Below are positions 1 through 11,504 of a stretch of 64,000 bases of DNA, piece by piece (position 1 is the stretch's first letter; every line of letters begins with the position of its first letter). Both the position numbers and the translations under genes were made by a program. Source of the DNA: Trichopria drosophilae (taxonomy: Eukaryota > Arthropoda > Insecta > Hymenoptera > Diapriidae); assembly GCA_030407085.1 (NCBI GenBank), contig CM059582.1, positions 29,525,001-29,589,000 of the forward strand, in the 5' to 3' direction. The notes below the pieces were generated by a model, which searched no databases, was not told where the DNA came from, and saw only the letters and a list, made by a program, of their open reading frames with translations.

Positions 1-999
1 CTATTTCGATCAAGTTTCCCCGCATATCAATCATCTTGATAACATTTTTTACTCTTCTTGATATTTTCGTAATTTTCAACCCTCTCATTGCTACGCAATT
101 GGGAAACATTCGGTAATTTCGAAGATCTTTGGCGTATTACATCTGAAAATTAGTCAGTGTAGATTTTTTAATTTTCTAACATAACAATTAACTTTGTAGA
201 TAACTAGTTTATTCAGTATTCCTTAACAAAATACGTAATATTCTGGCAGTATTATCCGAAAAGAATTTCATCATTTTTATTCACACTAACTTGGACATCA
301 GTGAATATGTTATTGATGTTGTATTATTACTAATTATGTAATTTAATATGCACCTGCATAAAACGTAGAATATTACATAAGAATACTATTAATATTGCTG
401 TGGTACTATTTAACTAGGGTAACCTAAGATGATTGATCATCAGTTATTTAATTGAGAATTAAATTTTTTAATTATTAATTCTTTTTATTCGAGCAAAAGA
501 TGATATGCCAAAGTAAGAATAAGCGCTTCACTTGTGCGTATACAATAAATAACTTTAAAATAAACAAATATAACAAAAAAATTGATGCATCAAGAAAATA
601 ATTGATGTAACAACATTTAAGACGAATATTTGTCGAATAACTCGTGTATTTCAACAGTTGTGCGAATGCAATTTAAAGACTATTCTTCACTTTCAGAAGA
701 TTTAATAAAAAGATGAATTTAGTACAAATGAAATATAAAATCGAAAAGTTGTATTAGAAACAGGTCACTCGTTGCTGGGGAATTGGATGCCTATCATGCA
801 GAACCGTTCAATCAATGTATTTGATTCAAAAACAATTTTTTGTTAAGAAAACAAAAGTTTATATTCTATAAAATTACAATCGAAATGAATGGAAATAATT
901 AAAAGCGCTCAACAATAAAGAATGTTAATAACTATACAAATTCTTTTACAAACATTGTCACTTCTTTTTATTGTAGATTGCAAGTTTGTAGAATGGTTA

Positions 1000-2145
1000 G
1001 GGGAGAGTGGGGCACAGTGGCACGCGAATCTTTAAATGAATTATTGTGATTACCGGTGAAGTTTATTTACAACGTACATTGCATTAATGATTTCTGTAGG
1101 GATTCAGATATATTTTAAAGCTGTAATAATTTGTATAGATCTGTTAAACGTATTTGAAAAAGTCGCTTGAAAAAAAATCTCGCTATGGTTCACTGTGCCC
1201 CACTAGTGGGGTACAGTGGCGCAAGGAATAAAACGTGCGTGGCGTACAGGTTATGATAAATCCAATAGGTAAAATGTTTTATTTTTATTACAATAATGGC
1301 AAACTAATTAATTACATAACAATCTGTTTGTAATAATATTTATATCAGTAACATTATAATTAGAAAAATAAAATATGAATGCGCGTAATTAACATAACCA
1401 AAATGTTTTTTTATAGTTGTATCTCAATTAGAATCTGTAATAAAATTTGATAACCATGTTCACAATCAAAATTAATCACATTTAATTATTTATATTTTTT
1501 AACTTTTTTTAATATACATTCACTTACGATTTAAAAGTTTACTCAATACACTTTATACATTTCATTTAATAAATGACAAAAATTTTTAATATTTCACCTT
1601 GATTTTCATTGTATATATTCCCTTCAGAATATAATTTTAATTAAAACTAAACATAATAATGACAGACTTTCCATTAAATTAATTGAAACCGAATTATGTG
1701 CCATTAAATACATTTGCTTGCCAACATTTTAAAATTGTCTCACTGTGCCCCACGCGTCAGTGTTTCACTGTGCCCCATTGGCAATAAAGTTATTTTTTAT
1801 TAAAAAACTATTATTAATTTAACTTAAATACATAAAACACAAGCACTAATCGATTCAAAAATACCCAAGCTATCAATATTTACACGAAACTTGACAAGAC
1901 GGGAAATGTAAAGTTTGAAATAGCATGTTTTCAAAGTAACAAAAAATTTAGTTTTCACAATTCGAAACCTGACTTATTTTTTAATTCGTTTTATCGGCCC
2001 GTGTTCAGTATATACTTACGTTTGAAGAAATCCAATATCGCTTACTGCTTTCCAAAAAAAAAAATTACAATGAATGCGCAAACGGTGTCAGAGATATTTA
2101 GCACGTTTCACTGTGCCCCGCGTGCCACTGAGCCCCACTCTCCCC
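1000..2145. mobile_element. Non-autonomous DNA transposon with TA-flanked terminal inverted repeats
   Basis: The left end reads GGGGAGAGTGGGGCACAGTG and the right end is its inverted copy with one mismatch over about 27 bases. Both ends are bordered by TA (998-999 and 2146-2147), as expected for a TA target duplication. The terminal theme CACTGTGCCCCA recurs inside the element near 1190-1225, where CCCCACTAGTGGGG forms a palindrome, and twice near 1740-1780. No transposase reading frame is present, so it must be mobilised in trans or is dead. The superfamily is not certain; a TA duplication fits Tc1/mariner-like transposases. Confidence 0.85.
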
Positions 2146-3589
2146 TACATATCGTTTTAGTGATGGACACAAATAGATAATACGTCATCAAACCTGAATC
2201 ATAATTTCTTTCAAAATTAACGACTTTCCTATATATATTAAATAAAAATGATATTTTCAGTCTCTGAACGATTTCGTTCTATATTCCGAATTTCTTAAGT
2301 TTTTCTAAAGTGGTATTCCTAACCTAATAACCTATAAACGCAGATCCGGTTTTTTTGCGAAATTTTACGAATTAAGTTTCCATTGTCTTGAAAAACTTTT
2401 TAACTACTGGCATTGCATTTCTGAAGTTCGTAAATGAGTTTCTTAATTGTCATCTGATACACAGTATGAAGGTTTAATATCAAACGATTCCAGTACCATC
2501 ATTGAAGTGGAAGTTTACATTAATATACAGTCAAATTTGAGTTTAAAAGGACGCCTCAAATCACACTCGTTTAAGGTAAAATTCATTTTAATGAAATCAT
2601 TTTCATCTTAGGAGAATTTAGAGTTTATACGCTGCTAATATTTTCGAAATATTGTAAATGAAATTCAGTATTAAGTTTTTACTGATAATGAGAGGAAAAT
2701 ATTATTAATGGCAAATTCACTTGAATGGGCACAATTTATTAATACAATTATTGTGTAATAATAAATACAAGTAGATCAAGTCAAAAATATTTACATATTC
2801 TCCCGCTAAATAAAGCCAAAAATTTCTATTAAACTAAGCAACATTTTATATGAACACATTTACGGTGAACATATATATTTATTGACATGTTTCATAATAA
2901 TAAATTAATTAGCATATTGCAAATTATACCATGTACTGTAATCCATAGATAAAGTTCGTTAGAGATCAGTTCATTACGGAGTAATTTCGTTAGAACCGAT
3001 ATGCGTATTGGGAATACATTCCACCTCATAATTACTCCTGATTGGACATGGAATATTCAATTGAATAAATCCTGTAAATAAGTTTCATTCAAATTGCATT
3101 TTTTATTATTTAATAATATCCGAATTTTACTGACACTATTATGCTAAAGTAAGTGTGTGTCATATTTGTCGCTTGAAATCCTATATTGGACACGACGGGT
3201 GTTGAAAGAAGGGAATATACCGTATTTTTCGATATATGATATAGTTTTTTCACGATATGTCTGAAATACTGTTATATTTAATGGATTGACTGAGGCAACC
3301 AATTTAATCAGAGTGTTTAAGTTCTACATTGTAATCATAAACCGGCGAAACAATTATTATTCGATTATTTAATTAAATAAAAAATGGAACTCTTCACAGT
3401 TTGAAAATAAATAATAATTTATTTATAAAACTTTATAATAATTATAAAAAATAAACTCAACTGTGTATCTTTTATTTCTTCGAAACAATCTAGTTGACAA
3501 TAAAAATAAAACGACTGATTTCTATCTTCTGTTTTTACCTTATTTTGTCAAAATATACATATATATTTATGTAAATTTCAACTATTTCA

Positions 3590-3639
3590 TCGACTACTTT
3601 TTCACGTACTCCCTCATATTCCTTTTCAAATGATCCACT

Positions 3640-3670
<31 letters not shown>

Positions 3671-4130
3671 CTTTTACACATGTCGTTGCATATTCTTTCC
3701 TTTTTCTTCAATAAATATTTATTACCCTCTCCTAGTATTCACTACTCCACATTGCTATTTCCTCTAATATTTGTCTTTTACACATATCTAACTATCTAAG
3801 CAGTTCACCTACCCCGTATAATATGCATATTACCTTTCACCTGTTCGTCTCTCTAGTTTTCACTGTTTCGATTTTTCTCTTACTTTCTCTCATTTTGTTT
3901 CCCCATATGCATTCCAAGCTTCTTCACTCATAATCCCTTACCACAGATAATTTCTCTTGTTTATACTCATTCCCCTACTTTCTCATCTATTAATCTCTTT
4001 CCTCTTTCGCTACTTTCTACATTTCCTCCTAATTTGTTACTTTCTCGATATTCTACTCCATCTTCATACTTTGCAGTTCTCCGTCCTTTTTCCAACTAAA
4101 ATTTTTAATTACAACTTCTCTCACTGTATA
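3590..4130. repeat. Pyrimidine-rich tract with (CT)n microsatellite
   Basis: About 540 bases with a strong excess of C and T on the + strand, including an uninterrupted CT run of about 13 units at 3640-3667. The 80-residue frame at 3957-4199 is a by-product of the T/C bias and is not called a gene. Read on the minus strand the tract is purine-rich and could be a very decayed LINE fragment, but no catalytic motif survives. Confidence 0.6.
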
Positions 4131-4239
4131 CCAAGCTGTTGTTTTATTTATATCCGTTATTCATCTCAAATATTTTCAAGCAGCGATTCCAATTCTTGAC
4201 AGTGCTGAAACTCTATGATTATATTTATAATATAGAACC

Positions 4240-5060
4240 ACTTGCGAGCTTCAGTTTCTTGATAACTATCGTTTTATAGGGTACATGTACCATACGTACC
4301 ATCTGCATTCTCTGAGCACGTACTTAATTCCGCACCATCCGGTAATGAAAACCGCAAGCTCATCCACAAAAGTGAAAGTGGTGTTTAATGCATCTGCATT
4401 GAGTGACAATGGACGTTCACTCAACGATTTTATGTATATCGGGGACCCAAGCTTCAACAGGATCTTCCAACTATAGATTTAAGATGGCTCCGACATAGTA
4501 TCTCTTGTTCAACGGACATTCAAAAAATCTTTCAACAAATTTACGTCCGATGTGGTGATCCTCGGTATCAACTAACATATGATAACTGTTCCGATATAGA
4601 CGCGGTTATACATTATCCATTACAATCACATATGGAACTGCAGCCGCTCCCTATCCCACTCAAAGAGTTATCGCACAGCTAGCACAAGATGAAAAATCCA
4701 TTTCCGTTAGTAGCACCCTTGTATAGGAAAATACCTTCGTCCATGAAACTTTTTTCCGCGCGTCGTCTTTTGAGCAAGCTCGATAAATACTGCAGGAGTT
4801 AATCTCCTTCTTTAAGAATTGTGGATTTGAGCTACATGAATAGAGTTCTACTTGGGCCGCTTTGTTGGAAGACTTGAATGGTGAGTCGATTGAGCCCTCA
4901 CAACACAACGCAGTATACGAAAATAATTACTTCAAGGCAGTTTGGAGTTTTGGGGATCCTTTACCCGATGCTTTTTTATTTCGCGTACACTCTGAAGTAC
5001 CGAATGGCTTAACTAAACGATCCATTTCGTTTTTTGGATGAGTGTTATGAACCCTTAGGA
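4240..5060 (+). pseudogene. BEL/Pao LTR-retrotransposon pol remnant, first part (reverse transcriptase region)
   Basis: Translation in shifting frames gives a string of BEL/Pao reverse-transcriptase landmarks. Around 4330-4440 are the PHHPV motif, then TKVKVVFNASA and SLNDFMYIG. Near 4640-4760 are traces of the region before the catalytic loop, with AQDEK and a degraded LIGNTFVDDVF-like stretch. FKNCGFELHEW and LLEDLNGE traces lie near 4810-4880, and FRVHSEVPNGLTKR lies near 4980-5020, just before a degraded NPLG. Stops and frameshifts break it many times, so no functional product is possible. No LTRs are seen on either side. The homologous sequence resumes at 6290, so the copy was split by a later insertion. 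Family identity rests on recognised motif order, not a database search. Confidence 0.85.
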
Positions 5061-6289
5061 CGGCATACAGTATAGCTTTTTGGAAAAAAATCTTCAATCC
5101 AAATAGTTGTAAATGGATCGGAATAATTTTGTTTTGTAAATTCGTATGAAAATATACTCGAGGAGAGGCGGTGGCTCAGTTGGTAGAGTATCGGCTTCGT
5201 AATCAGAAAACCCTGGTTCGATCCCGGCCTGTGCCATCTGTCATTGGGTCACCTCTGTGTTTGTTTATAAGTGTCTAATAACGCCTAAGCTCAGGTGGTT
5301 CGGATTCCACCTTCATGAACTGTAGGTCCCGTCGCGATTTAGTCCCAAGTGGGTTCACAAAAGTCGACGTAAAATAATATTAAAAAAAAACATACTCGAT
5401 ATTATCATGTCACTGTGACTTCTTTGATAAATGAGACATTTGTCCTAGTAACTGGACTCATACGCTTTTTTTAAAATAAAAATAGCTAATCCATACAATT
5501 CTGCACATATTACGGTGATTTTTTGTCGTTGCAATCGTGTATAAAAATATATTTGATATCAGCCACAGCAGATATTTCGATAAATAAAGTACTTGTCTCA
5601 GAAACTGAATGCGTACCGCCTTTTTTTGGACAAAAATCTTCACTTCAAACAGTTCTAAATAGATCATAATAATTTTGGTTTGTAAATTCGTATTAAAATA
5701 TGCCCCATATCATGTCGCTGCGTCTTTTTTTTTATATATGAGGCATTTGTCCCAGCAACTGGACGCTTACGCTTTTTTTAAAATAAAGATATCCAATCCA
5801 GCCAATTCTGCACGGATTGTTGTTACAGTTTGAAATTTTAATTTTGGATTTGATTTCGGAATTTTGGTCAGTTATTAATTTTTTTTAGTCCAATTAGTTA
5901 TTTAGTTAAGGCCAGTTATTTAATTTACCAGTTTTTTTTTAGTTTTCAAATTCGCTGTTTTAATTTCTAGTGTGCATAAATAAAAACGTTTCTTTGACGT
6001 TAATAATTACATTTATTTCAATAAGTATAGGAAGTATTCGTTAATATTTGTTGATATCGGATATATTTTTATATACGTTTAAAGAAAATATATTACAGTA
6101 CCTGCAGAATTGGCTAGTTTTATTTTAAAAAAAAATCGTATGCGTCCAGTTACTTACAAATGCCTCACTTATCAAAGAAGTGACATGATATCGGGTATAT
6201 TGTTATAAGAATTTAGAAAACAAAATTATTACGATCTGTTTAGAACTGTTTGGTTTGTAGATTTTTGTCCAAAAAAACACACTATGCGG
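5061..6289. mobile_element. Inverted-repeat transposon inserted into the BEL/Pao remnant
   Basis: The left end (CGGCATACAG then T/A-rich) and the right end (CACTATGCGG) are imperfect inverted copies, and the arms continue inward for over 200 bases. Shared landmarks are GGACAAAAATCTTCA, a CAGTTCTAAATAGATC-like motif, GAGGCATTTGTCC and AACTGGACGC. A second direct copy of the left arm lies at about 5605-5825, so the order is arm (5061-5500, interrupted by a SINE), arm (5605-5825), inverted arm (6100-6289). There is no transposase frame. Removing the element brings the two BEL/Pao segments into register at the conserved position after the NPLG trace, which supports these boundaries to within a few bases. 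Confidence 0.8.
5162..5391 (+). mobile_element. tRNA-derived SINE with 8-bp target-site duplication
   Basis: The head resembles a tRNA, with an internal A box (TGGCTCAGTTGGTAGAG, 5172-5188) and B box (GGTTCGATCCC, about 5215-5225) of an RNA polymerase III promoter. A tRNA-unrelated body follows, ending in an A-rich tail near 5380-5391. The octamer ATACTCGA flanks it at 5154-5161 and 5392-5399, a direct target duplication typical of LINE-driven retroposition. The tail and the duplication exclude a functional tRNA gene. It interrupts the left arm of the surrounding inverted-repeat element. Confidence 0.88.
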
Positions 6290-6866
6290 CTGTCCCATAT
6301 CATCGTTGCTGTTAAATTATAATGCGAGAGTTATGGAAATTGAAAACCGGATGGGACACTAATCTTCCAATGGCATTATCACATGCCTGTGAAGATTTTT
6401 GCATCGAGTTACGTGATTTATCTACAGTGCATTTACTGTGCTTGTTAAATGATAATGAAGAATACTCTTACTGCAAGGATTCGCCGAAGCCTCAGCAAGG
6501 ACTTGTGCTGCAATTGCATATCTCTGTGTAAGAACTGGAAACGAAACAAACGTTCTTTTATTGGTGAGCGACACAATGGTGATGCCGTTGAATGTGTTAT
6601 TAATACCTCGTTTGGAGTTATGAGCAGCCACGTCACTCAGTAACTTACTTCAACGGATCCTCACGATCCTTAAATTGTCAGAAGTCTATTTACGCTTGGA
6701 CCAATTCAACTGGCGCTTTTGCTTGGAGTAAAATATCACTTGTCCGTTCGAAGGTGTTTGTTACCATCCGCGTGCCTATGATCCAAACTAATTGTCCGCG
6801 AGCTAAATGGTGTTGAGTTACGTCGAAAGAAAACTCAGTTGATTAGACGTCCCGAATAGTTATACC
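6290..6866 (+). pseudogene. BEL/Pao LTR-retrotransposon pol remnant, second part (RNase H to pre-integrase region)
   Basis: Directly after the inserted element the BEL/Pao reading resumes. RELWKLKTGWD and ELRDLSTVH lie in the 6322-6531 frame, and SVRTGNET and PLNVLLIPRLEL traces lie in a shifted frame around 6520-6620. Then come a W-T-N-S-T motif (RNase H-like region) near 6700, VTIRVPMIQTN near 6765 and a degraded SKENSVD near 6830. The order matches BEL/Pao elements downstream of the reverse transcriptase. Several stops and frameshifts are present. Integrase core motifs and the 3' LTR are not seen, so the copy is truncated as well as split. Confidence 0.85.
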
Positions 6867-7617
6867 TTTGGACTTAACTCGATCAAGTCAAATGCAATCA
6901 GCAAACTTCAAATCCCCAAAATTTAATGTTTCGTGTAGAAAATTAATATAATATTTTTACATTTTGTCGGTCATATATGGTATACGCCATTGTCAATTTC
7001 AAAATGTTGAAGTTGAATTAGTACTCAATGACTCTAAAAGCATGAGAATCACTCGGATGTTATTTATGTTGGCATTCTAATAAAAAGTGGAATTAATGAA
7101 AAACTGTTTTTTAATTCGAAAAAATCCAATGGAGAGACTATGATTTAGAGCAAAACTAATAGCTTCTTTAACAAATTAATATATTTGGATGGTAATATTT
7201 TGCATAAATGGATGAAAATGAATTAAAATTAAGTTTGGAATAGTTTGAGAACACGAAAAATCATGAAGTATGCGAAATAAGATGCAATTAACTGTTTATT
7301 TTTTATACTTGTGTGACTTTTCTCGAGACTTGAAGAATGATGCATTTATTAGTTCATGTAATTGAGCCAAATAAAATAAAAACATAAAACTGAAGTGAAG
7401 TATAATTGTCGCTCCTAAGACGATCATCATCACAAATTCAGTAAGACCCCATAATCAATCCTCGAACCAATAATATTAACTATATTTTTTAGTTCTGGCG
7501 TCTGTAGACGGTCAAAGAAATTAATTATAATATTTCATGCACATATGCCGATATTAATTATTAGTTTAGAATACTATCGAAAAATAATATAAAATATGTG
7601 ATTGTTTATGTTTATAG

Positions 7618-7952
7618 TACACCAGTAAGGGGCTCCGTTGATGCGGGTCAGCCGGATCCACACCACATTAGTTCGCTGCTAGCGATGGTCGCAGCAAAGC
7701 AGAAACAAAAATCTCCTCCTGCTTCTACGAACCATGCAATAGGGAATCATACGGATTCAAAAAATTCGCAAACAGCGATAAATGGACGAAGTGAAAAATC
7801 CACAGTGGATCCTCCTCCGAAACCCACCAAAAGGCCATCGAAACCGAACATCAACGTGACGACAAATCCTTTAGACATTTCATTGTGCAATACACAAGTC
7901 GCCTGCAAAACACAGAATTCGACTGGCGCTAGGGGTGGAGGCAGATCGACCG
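7618..7952 (+). CDS. Internal coding exon A, basic/proline-rich disordered segment of a putative RGK-family GTPase gene
   Basis: The exon starts after the acceptor AG at 7616-7617 and ends at 7952, before the strong donor GTGAGT. It begins with the last base of a split codon and ends with one G (phase 1), which joins the GC opening exon B to form a glycine codon. It encodes about 111 residues: GSVDAGQPDPHHISSLLAMV and AAKQKQK near the start, a proline-rich basic run PPPKPTKRPSKP in the middle and GARGGGRSTG at the end. No folded domain, signal peptide or membrane segment is visible; composition is that of a disordered linker, with a possible SH3-ligand-like PPPKP. GC content is clearly above the flanking introns. 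An open frame continues to 8077 past the donor, but that part loses coding character. Function is not readable from this exon alone; the assignment comes from phase linkage to exon D. Confidence 0.75.
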
Positions 7953-8077
7953 GTGAGTTATTTCGGATCCTATACCAACTCGTAACCGATCCTCCGCCAT
8001 TTCTCATAAGATTCTTCAAAAATTCTCCACCTAGAACTACTTTAATTCATCTAAAGTTTTATCATTTCGAGGCCTGA

Positions 8078-8360
8078 TATATCAAAACTTTCGGAGGAAA
8101 GATCGAAACTTCCGTTAAACCGGAAGATCCGTCTCAGCGGGCAATAAAATTTGGTACTCCGTTGAAAATGAAACTTCGCATCGGGTTTTTCGAGAAAGTT
8201 TCGATCGAAACGTACGACTTGTAATAGCTAACGATTTTTGAGGTACTATCCGCGTACGACTTTCAATTTCGTGTATGCTTCAACTTAGTTCGATTTGGAG
8301 TGAATGAGTTCGAATGTGTTTCATCGAATGCGGTTTGTCGAATTGCTTTCGAAATGATTT
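8078..8360. other. GC-richer intronic island after exon A
   Basis: The sequence just past the exon A donor keeps clearly higher GC and CpG content than the surrounding intron, with several GATCGAAA/TTTCGATCG-like words around 8100-8215. There is no open frame of note and no splice sites at plausible positions. It may be a conserved regulatory segment; this is inference from composition only. Confidence 0.25.
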
Positions 8361-8801
8361 CATTTTAAGTATTTTATGGGCGATGATAAAGTTTTACGAA
8401 GCTAATATTTTTTGGTGATTGACTAATTAATTATAAGCAAATGAAAAAAAACTTGATTTGAAATTCATTATCCTATTGAAAAAAGTAAAGAAATAAAAAA
8501 TTGTATGATTTATGATATTTTATACTCTTCAATTAAATACCATGATATTATATTAAAATGTTATCTGATGACATGCTTATATTAAAAACCGCAGTTATCA
8601 GAAATTATACAGTACCTATAATATTTCACTTAAAAATCATTAAAAATAAAGTAAATATTACAAGAATCGGACATTTTCATGTTACTACGAATTATTTTTA
8701 GGGCCAATCAACTCTTTTTCCTTGTATCATTTAATTCTTACTGGGTAATATCGCACTGGTTAAAAAAGTCAGAAACTCAAAATGTTTAATTACACTCAAT
8801 A

Positions 8802-9053
8802 ACACAGGACCACAAAAAATTTTTTTTGGGAGTTTCTTTTAATCAGAGGTAGTAGCTCTTATAGATTTTGTGTCGCTGAAAACGAATCCGTTGCCCGATT
8901 TGGCCCAATACGTCAAGTTTTCTAAATATCGTATCCGGAAATTGAAATTAGCGGATAGGATATCTCGAAAACTTGACGTGATGGCCCAAATTGGGCTACG
9001 GATTCGTTTTCAGCAAAGGAAACTCTCAACAAATTTTTGTTGTGGTCCTATGT
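8802..9053. mobile_element. Foldback MITE, ACAYAGGACCACA ends
   Basis: The left end ACACAGGACCACAA and the right end (reverse complement ACATAGGACCACAA) open an inverted repeat covering almost the whole element. The inner arm GCTGAAAACGAATCCGT (about 8874-8890) is mirrored near 8996-9013, and GTCAAGTTTTC is mirrored around the centre. The 61-codon frame across it is a palindrome artefact. A related copy lies at 37301-37613. Confidence 0.85.
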
Positions 9054-10230
9054 AATCAAATATAATATAAATGTTTTAGTTCTATTTTTATGCAATAATA
9101 ACTGTTCCATCGGGATTTTGCAATGTGCACTAACAGCATTTTAATATATTTTAGATCGTTTTAGTTTAAAATATAAATAAATCATTTTGTTTTTGAAGAA
9201 CACCACCATAACGCATGAGAATAATTAAAAGCTTTAAAACAAGTGGCTGATTAATAACTAAGGATAACTTTTTTTTACATTTCGTTATATATACTACACC
9301 TAGTTTGGATTTGTGATAAATTTGTTAACTACTTATCTTCAAGAAGTTGGATTTGACGTACATGCAATTGGGCAGCATTTGATTTCTGTTTTTTTTTGCT
9401 GTGTCCAGACGTTTAATTTTTTGTTTTTATTAATACGTTTAATTTCTCGCCTTTTATTAATCGCATTTTTTAATAATCCCACCACAGAACTATATGTCAA
9501 TACAAGCAATTTTCTACCGATTGGATAGTTTTTAAATTATTATTTACCTTTTTTTTGCTGTCTACTAGTCTTCAAGGAGCCTATTGGTTTTATAATGGAT
9601 TAAAACATCTAAGATTGCCACTTGTGAGAATATCATTTAACTTGTTGTCATTTAATTGCTTTAATACCAAACTTATATGGAGTTCAGACGGATAACGAAC
9701 CAACATAAAATATTTAGTTCCTTTATGCAACTCATCCTAAGAGGAGTTAAAGTTAAAAAAAAAGAGGAGTAAAGTTAAATTATAATAGCAGACAATGACA
9801 GATAATGTTAATTATTGTAAAATAAAATTAATTATAGAAAACACCTGAAGAAAACAATAATCTTATGAATTCTTTAAACATATGTACGTTTTTAAATAAC
9901 TTCCAAAATGTTCGGATATACACAAATGATTCGCTAGTCCGTTCAAATTAAAATTAGGTACGTAAGTAAAGTAAACTAGGGATATAACGAAATTTCGCTA
10001 ATATTTGCATATAGTTCGATACAATCAAATTTAATAAATGTCGCGACAGGTTTACAAATTTATAACAAACTGCATTAAACTATAATAAATACTCTTCTAA
10101 CTAACTGAAATTCTGAATGGTTATGGACAAAAATAGTGGAAACAAGTTTAATACAATAACTTAAAAGTTTAGTAAAATCCATAACAGCACCGAACCTTGT
10201 AATAATGTTAAGTAAGGATGCTAGAAGATT

Positions 10231-10390
10231 GGCGTGTGTCGATGAATCAACAAATCTAAAAGCCGACAACTCAAAAAACCGACAGGCATAAAGCCGATTC
10301 AAAATAGTAGACACATCGTACAATCATTTTTTGAAGTGTCGCTTTTGACCTATCGACTTTTTGATTTGTCTGTTGTTCGATCCACACCCT
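10231..10390. repeat. Hairpin of 15-bp units, copy 1
   Basis: The left half repeats a unit of the type AAAAAGCCGACAxxx (AAAGCCGAC, AAAAAACCGACAGG, AAAGCCGATTC) and the right half carries the reverse complements (GTCGCTTTTGACC, ATCGACTTTTTGA, GTCTGTTGTTCGATCC). The right terminus GGATGTGGGTCG-like motif matches those of the copies at 16421 and 22416, here as TTCGATCCACACCC. No coding capacity. Confidence 0.7.
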
Positions 10391-10442
10391 GAATAATCGC
10401 ACTCTTTGCCATATACGCAGGGAGAATATTTTAGCTATATAC

Positions 10443-10747
10443 ATACGCGGAGAAAAATTTATTTGGAAATTTTACTATTCTGCGAGGTTATGAGGGGACA
10501 GAATTGCATAATGAGAAAGCTTCCTAATCCTTTTGCTAAAAATTAACTACAATTTTTGTTATTTTTATCATGCCTTTCCGGAATTTTTAGTGTTAGTTTT
10601 GCCAAAAATTCAGAATGTTATGGTAAAAATTACAAAAATTTTAATAAATTTTAGGAAAAAGAATAGGAAATTTTCACCTGATGCAAGTCTGTCTCCTAAT
10701 AACCATGTAGAATAGTAAAATTTCTAACGAAATTTTTCTCCGTGTAT
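10443..10747. mobile_element. MITE with ACACGGAGAAAAATTT termini
   Basis: The left end, ACGCGGAGAAAAATTT with AAATTTTACTATTCT further in (10445-10481), is mirrored by AGAATAGTAAAATTTC and AAATTTTTCTCCGTGTAT at 10708-10747, giving terminal inverted repeats of about 45 bp. A degraded second copy of the left terminus (ATACGCAGGGAGAATATTTT) lies immediately upstream at 10413-10432. The interior is AT-rich with no transposase. Confidence 0.85.
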
Positions 10748-11504
10748 ACTGAGTAGATCTCTTCTCCGTCACTTGCAACTAAATTCCAAGTGCAATTACG
10801 CCATCTATCGATAAATTATTTTCCATAAGCCGTGGGTAAGACAAGGCAGCTAGTTATCCTTGGTGCAGCTCGCATTTTATCGAACTGTAAGTGAAATAAT
10901 AAAATCTGCTAAACTAATAATTCCTTCAATTTTTGTGGAACATTGAACTGTTTCATAATAACTGTATTATTTTTTATTAAATCCGTACTTTAGAAATACT
11001 GATGCCGAACTGTTTTGTATTATATAACATAAATACATTGAATATTATTAAACTCGTGTAAAAATCTTCTACATATCCTGACTTGAACTGAAATAGTAAA
11101 TTTTCACCAATTATTTATCTCTGTTCATATTAATTTTAATCAGTCGATGCATAGTTACGATGTGTAACATCATCAGTTGTAGATAATACATGCACTGGAA
11201 ATAGAGATGCTATCCTATCATCTATTCCTCATCTATTTATAATAATCGAGTATGTTCGAAATTATTAACAACACAACATTTCGTTTATTATTAGTTTTAA
11301 ACCAGGTTAGGACTGAAAATTATATATAATATGTAATATAGTACTAGAAAGTAATTTACTCTGAATTATTTCACATCATAATTTAGTTTTATTTTCTAAA
11401 TTGTTCAATGATTAAAAAGTCCTGATCCGGAGCATTCATTAAGCTATATATACATATGTATATATAATAAGATCAGTTTCCTCTTGGGAAACTATGCCCT
11501 TTAA

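Larger units (their letters stand above)
1..7617 (+). other. Intron (3' part) upstream of exon A
   Basis: Very AT-rich non-coding sequence ending in the AG at 7616-7617 that precedes exon A. Exon A begins with a single base completing a codon, so the upstream exon, outside the window, should end with two bases of a split codon. The pyrimidine tract before this acceptor is weak. The stretch holds the mobile elements listed separately. From 1 to 999, 2150 to 3590 and 6870 to 7600 I see only AT-rich sequence with no coding or repeat signal I can support. The intron assignment is inference from splice signals. Confidence 0.6.

Noticed and set aside
5162..5240. tRNA gene (threonine-like CGT anticodon position)
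   Set aside because: The A and B boxes are good but the acceptor and anticodon stems do not pair, a 3' body and A-rich tail follow, and an 8-bp target duplication flanks it. It is a SINE.
7953..8077. Continuation of the exon A open frame past 7952
   Set aside because: A strong GTGAGT donor sits at 7953, the phase matches exon B, and the extension loses exon-like composition.
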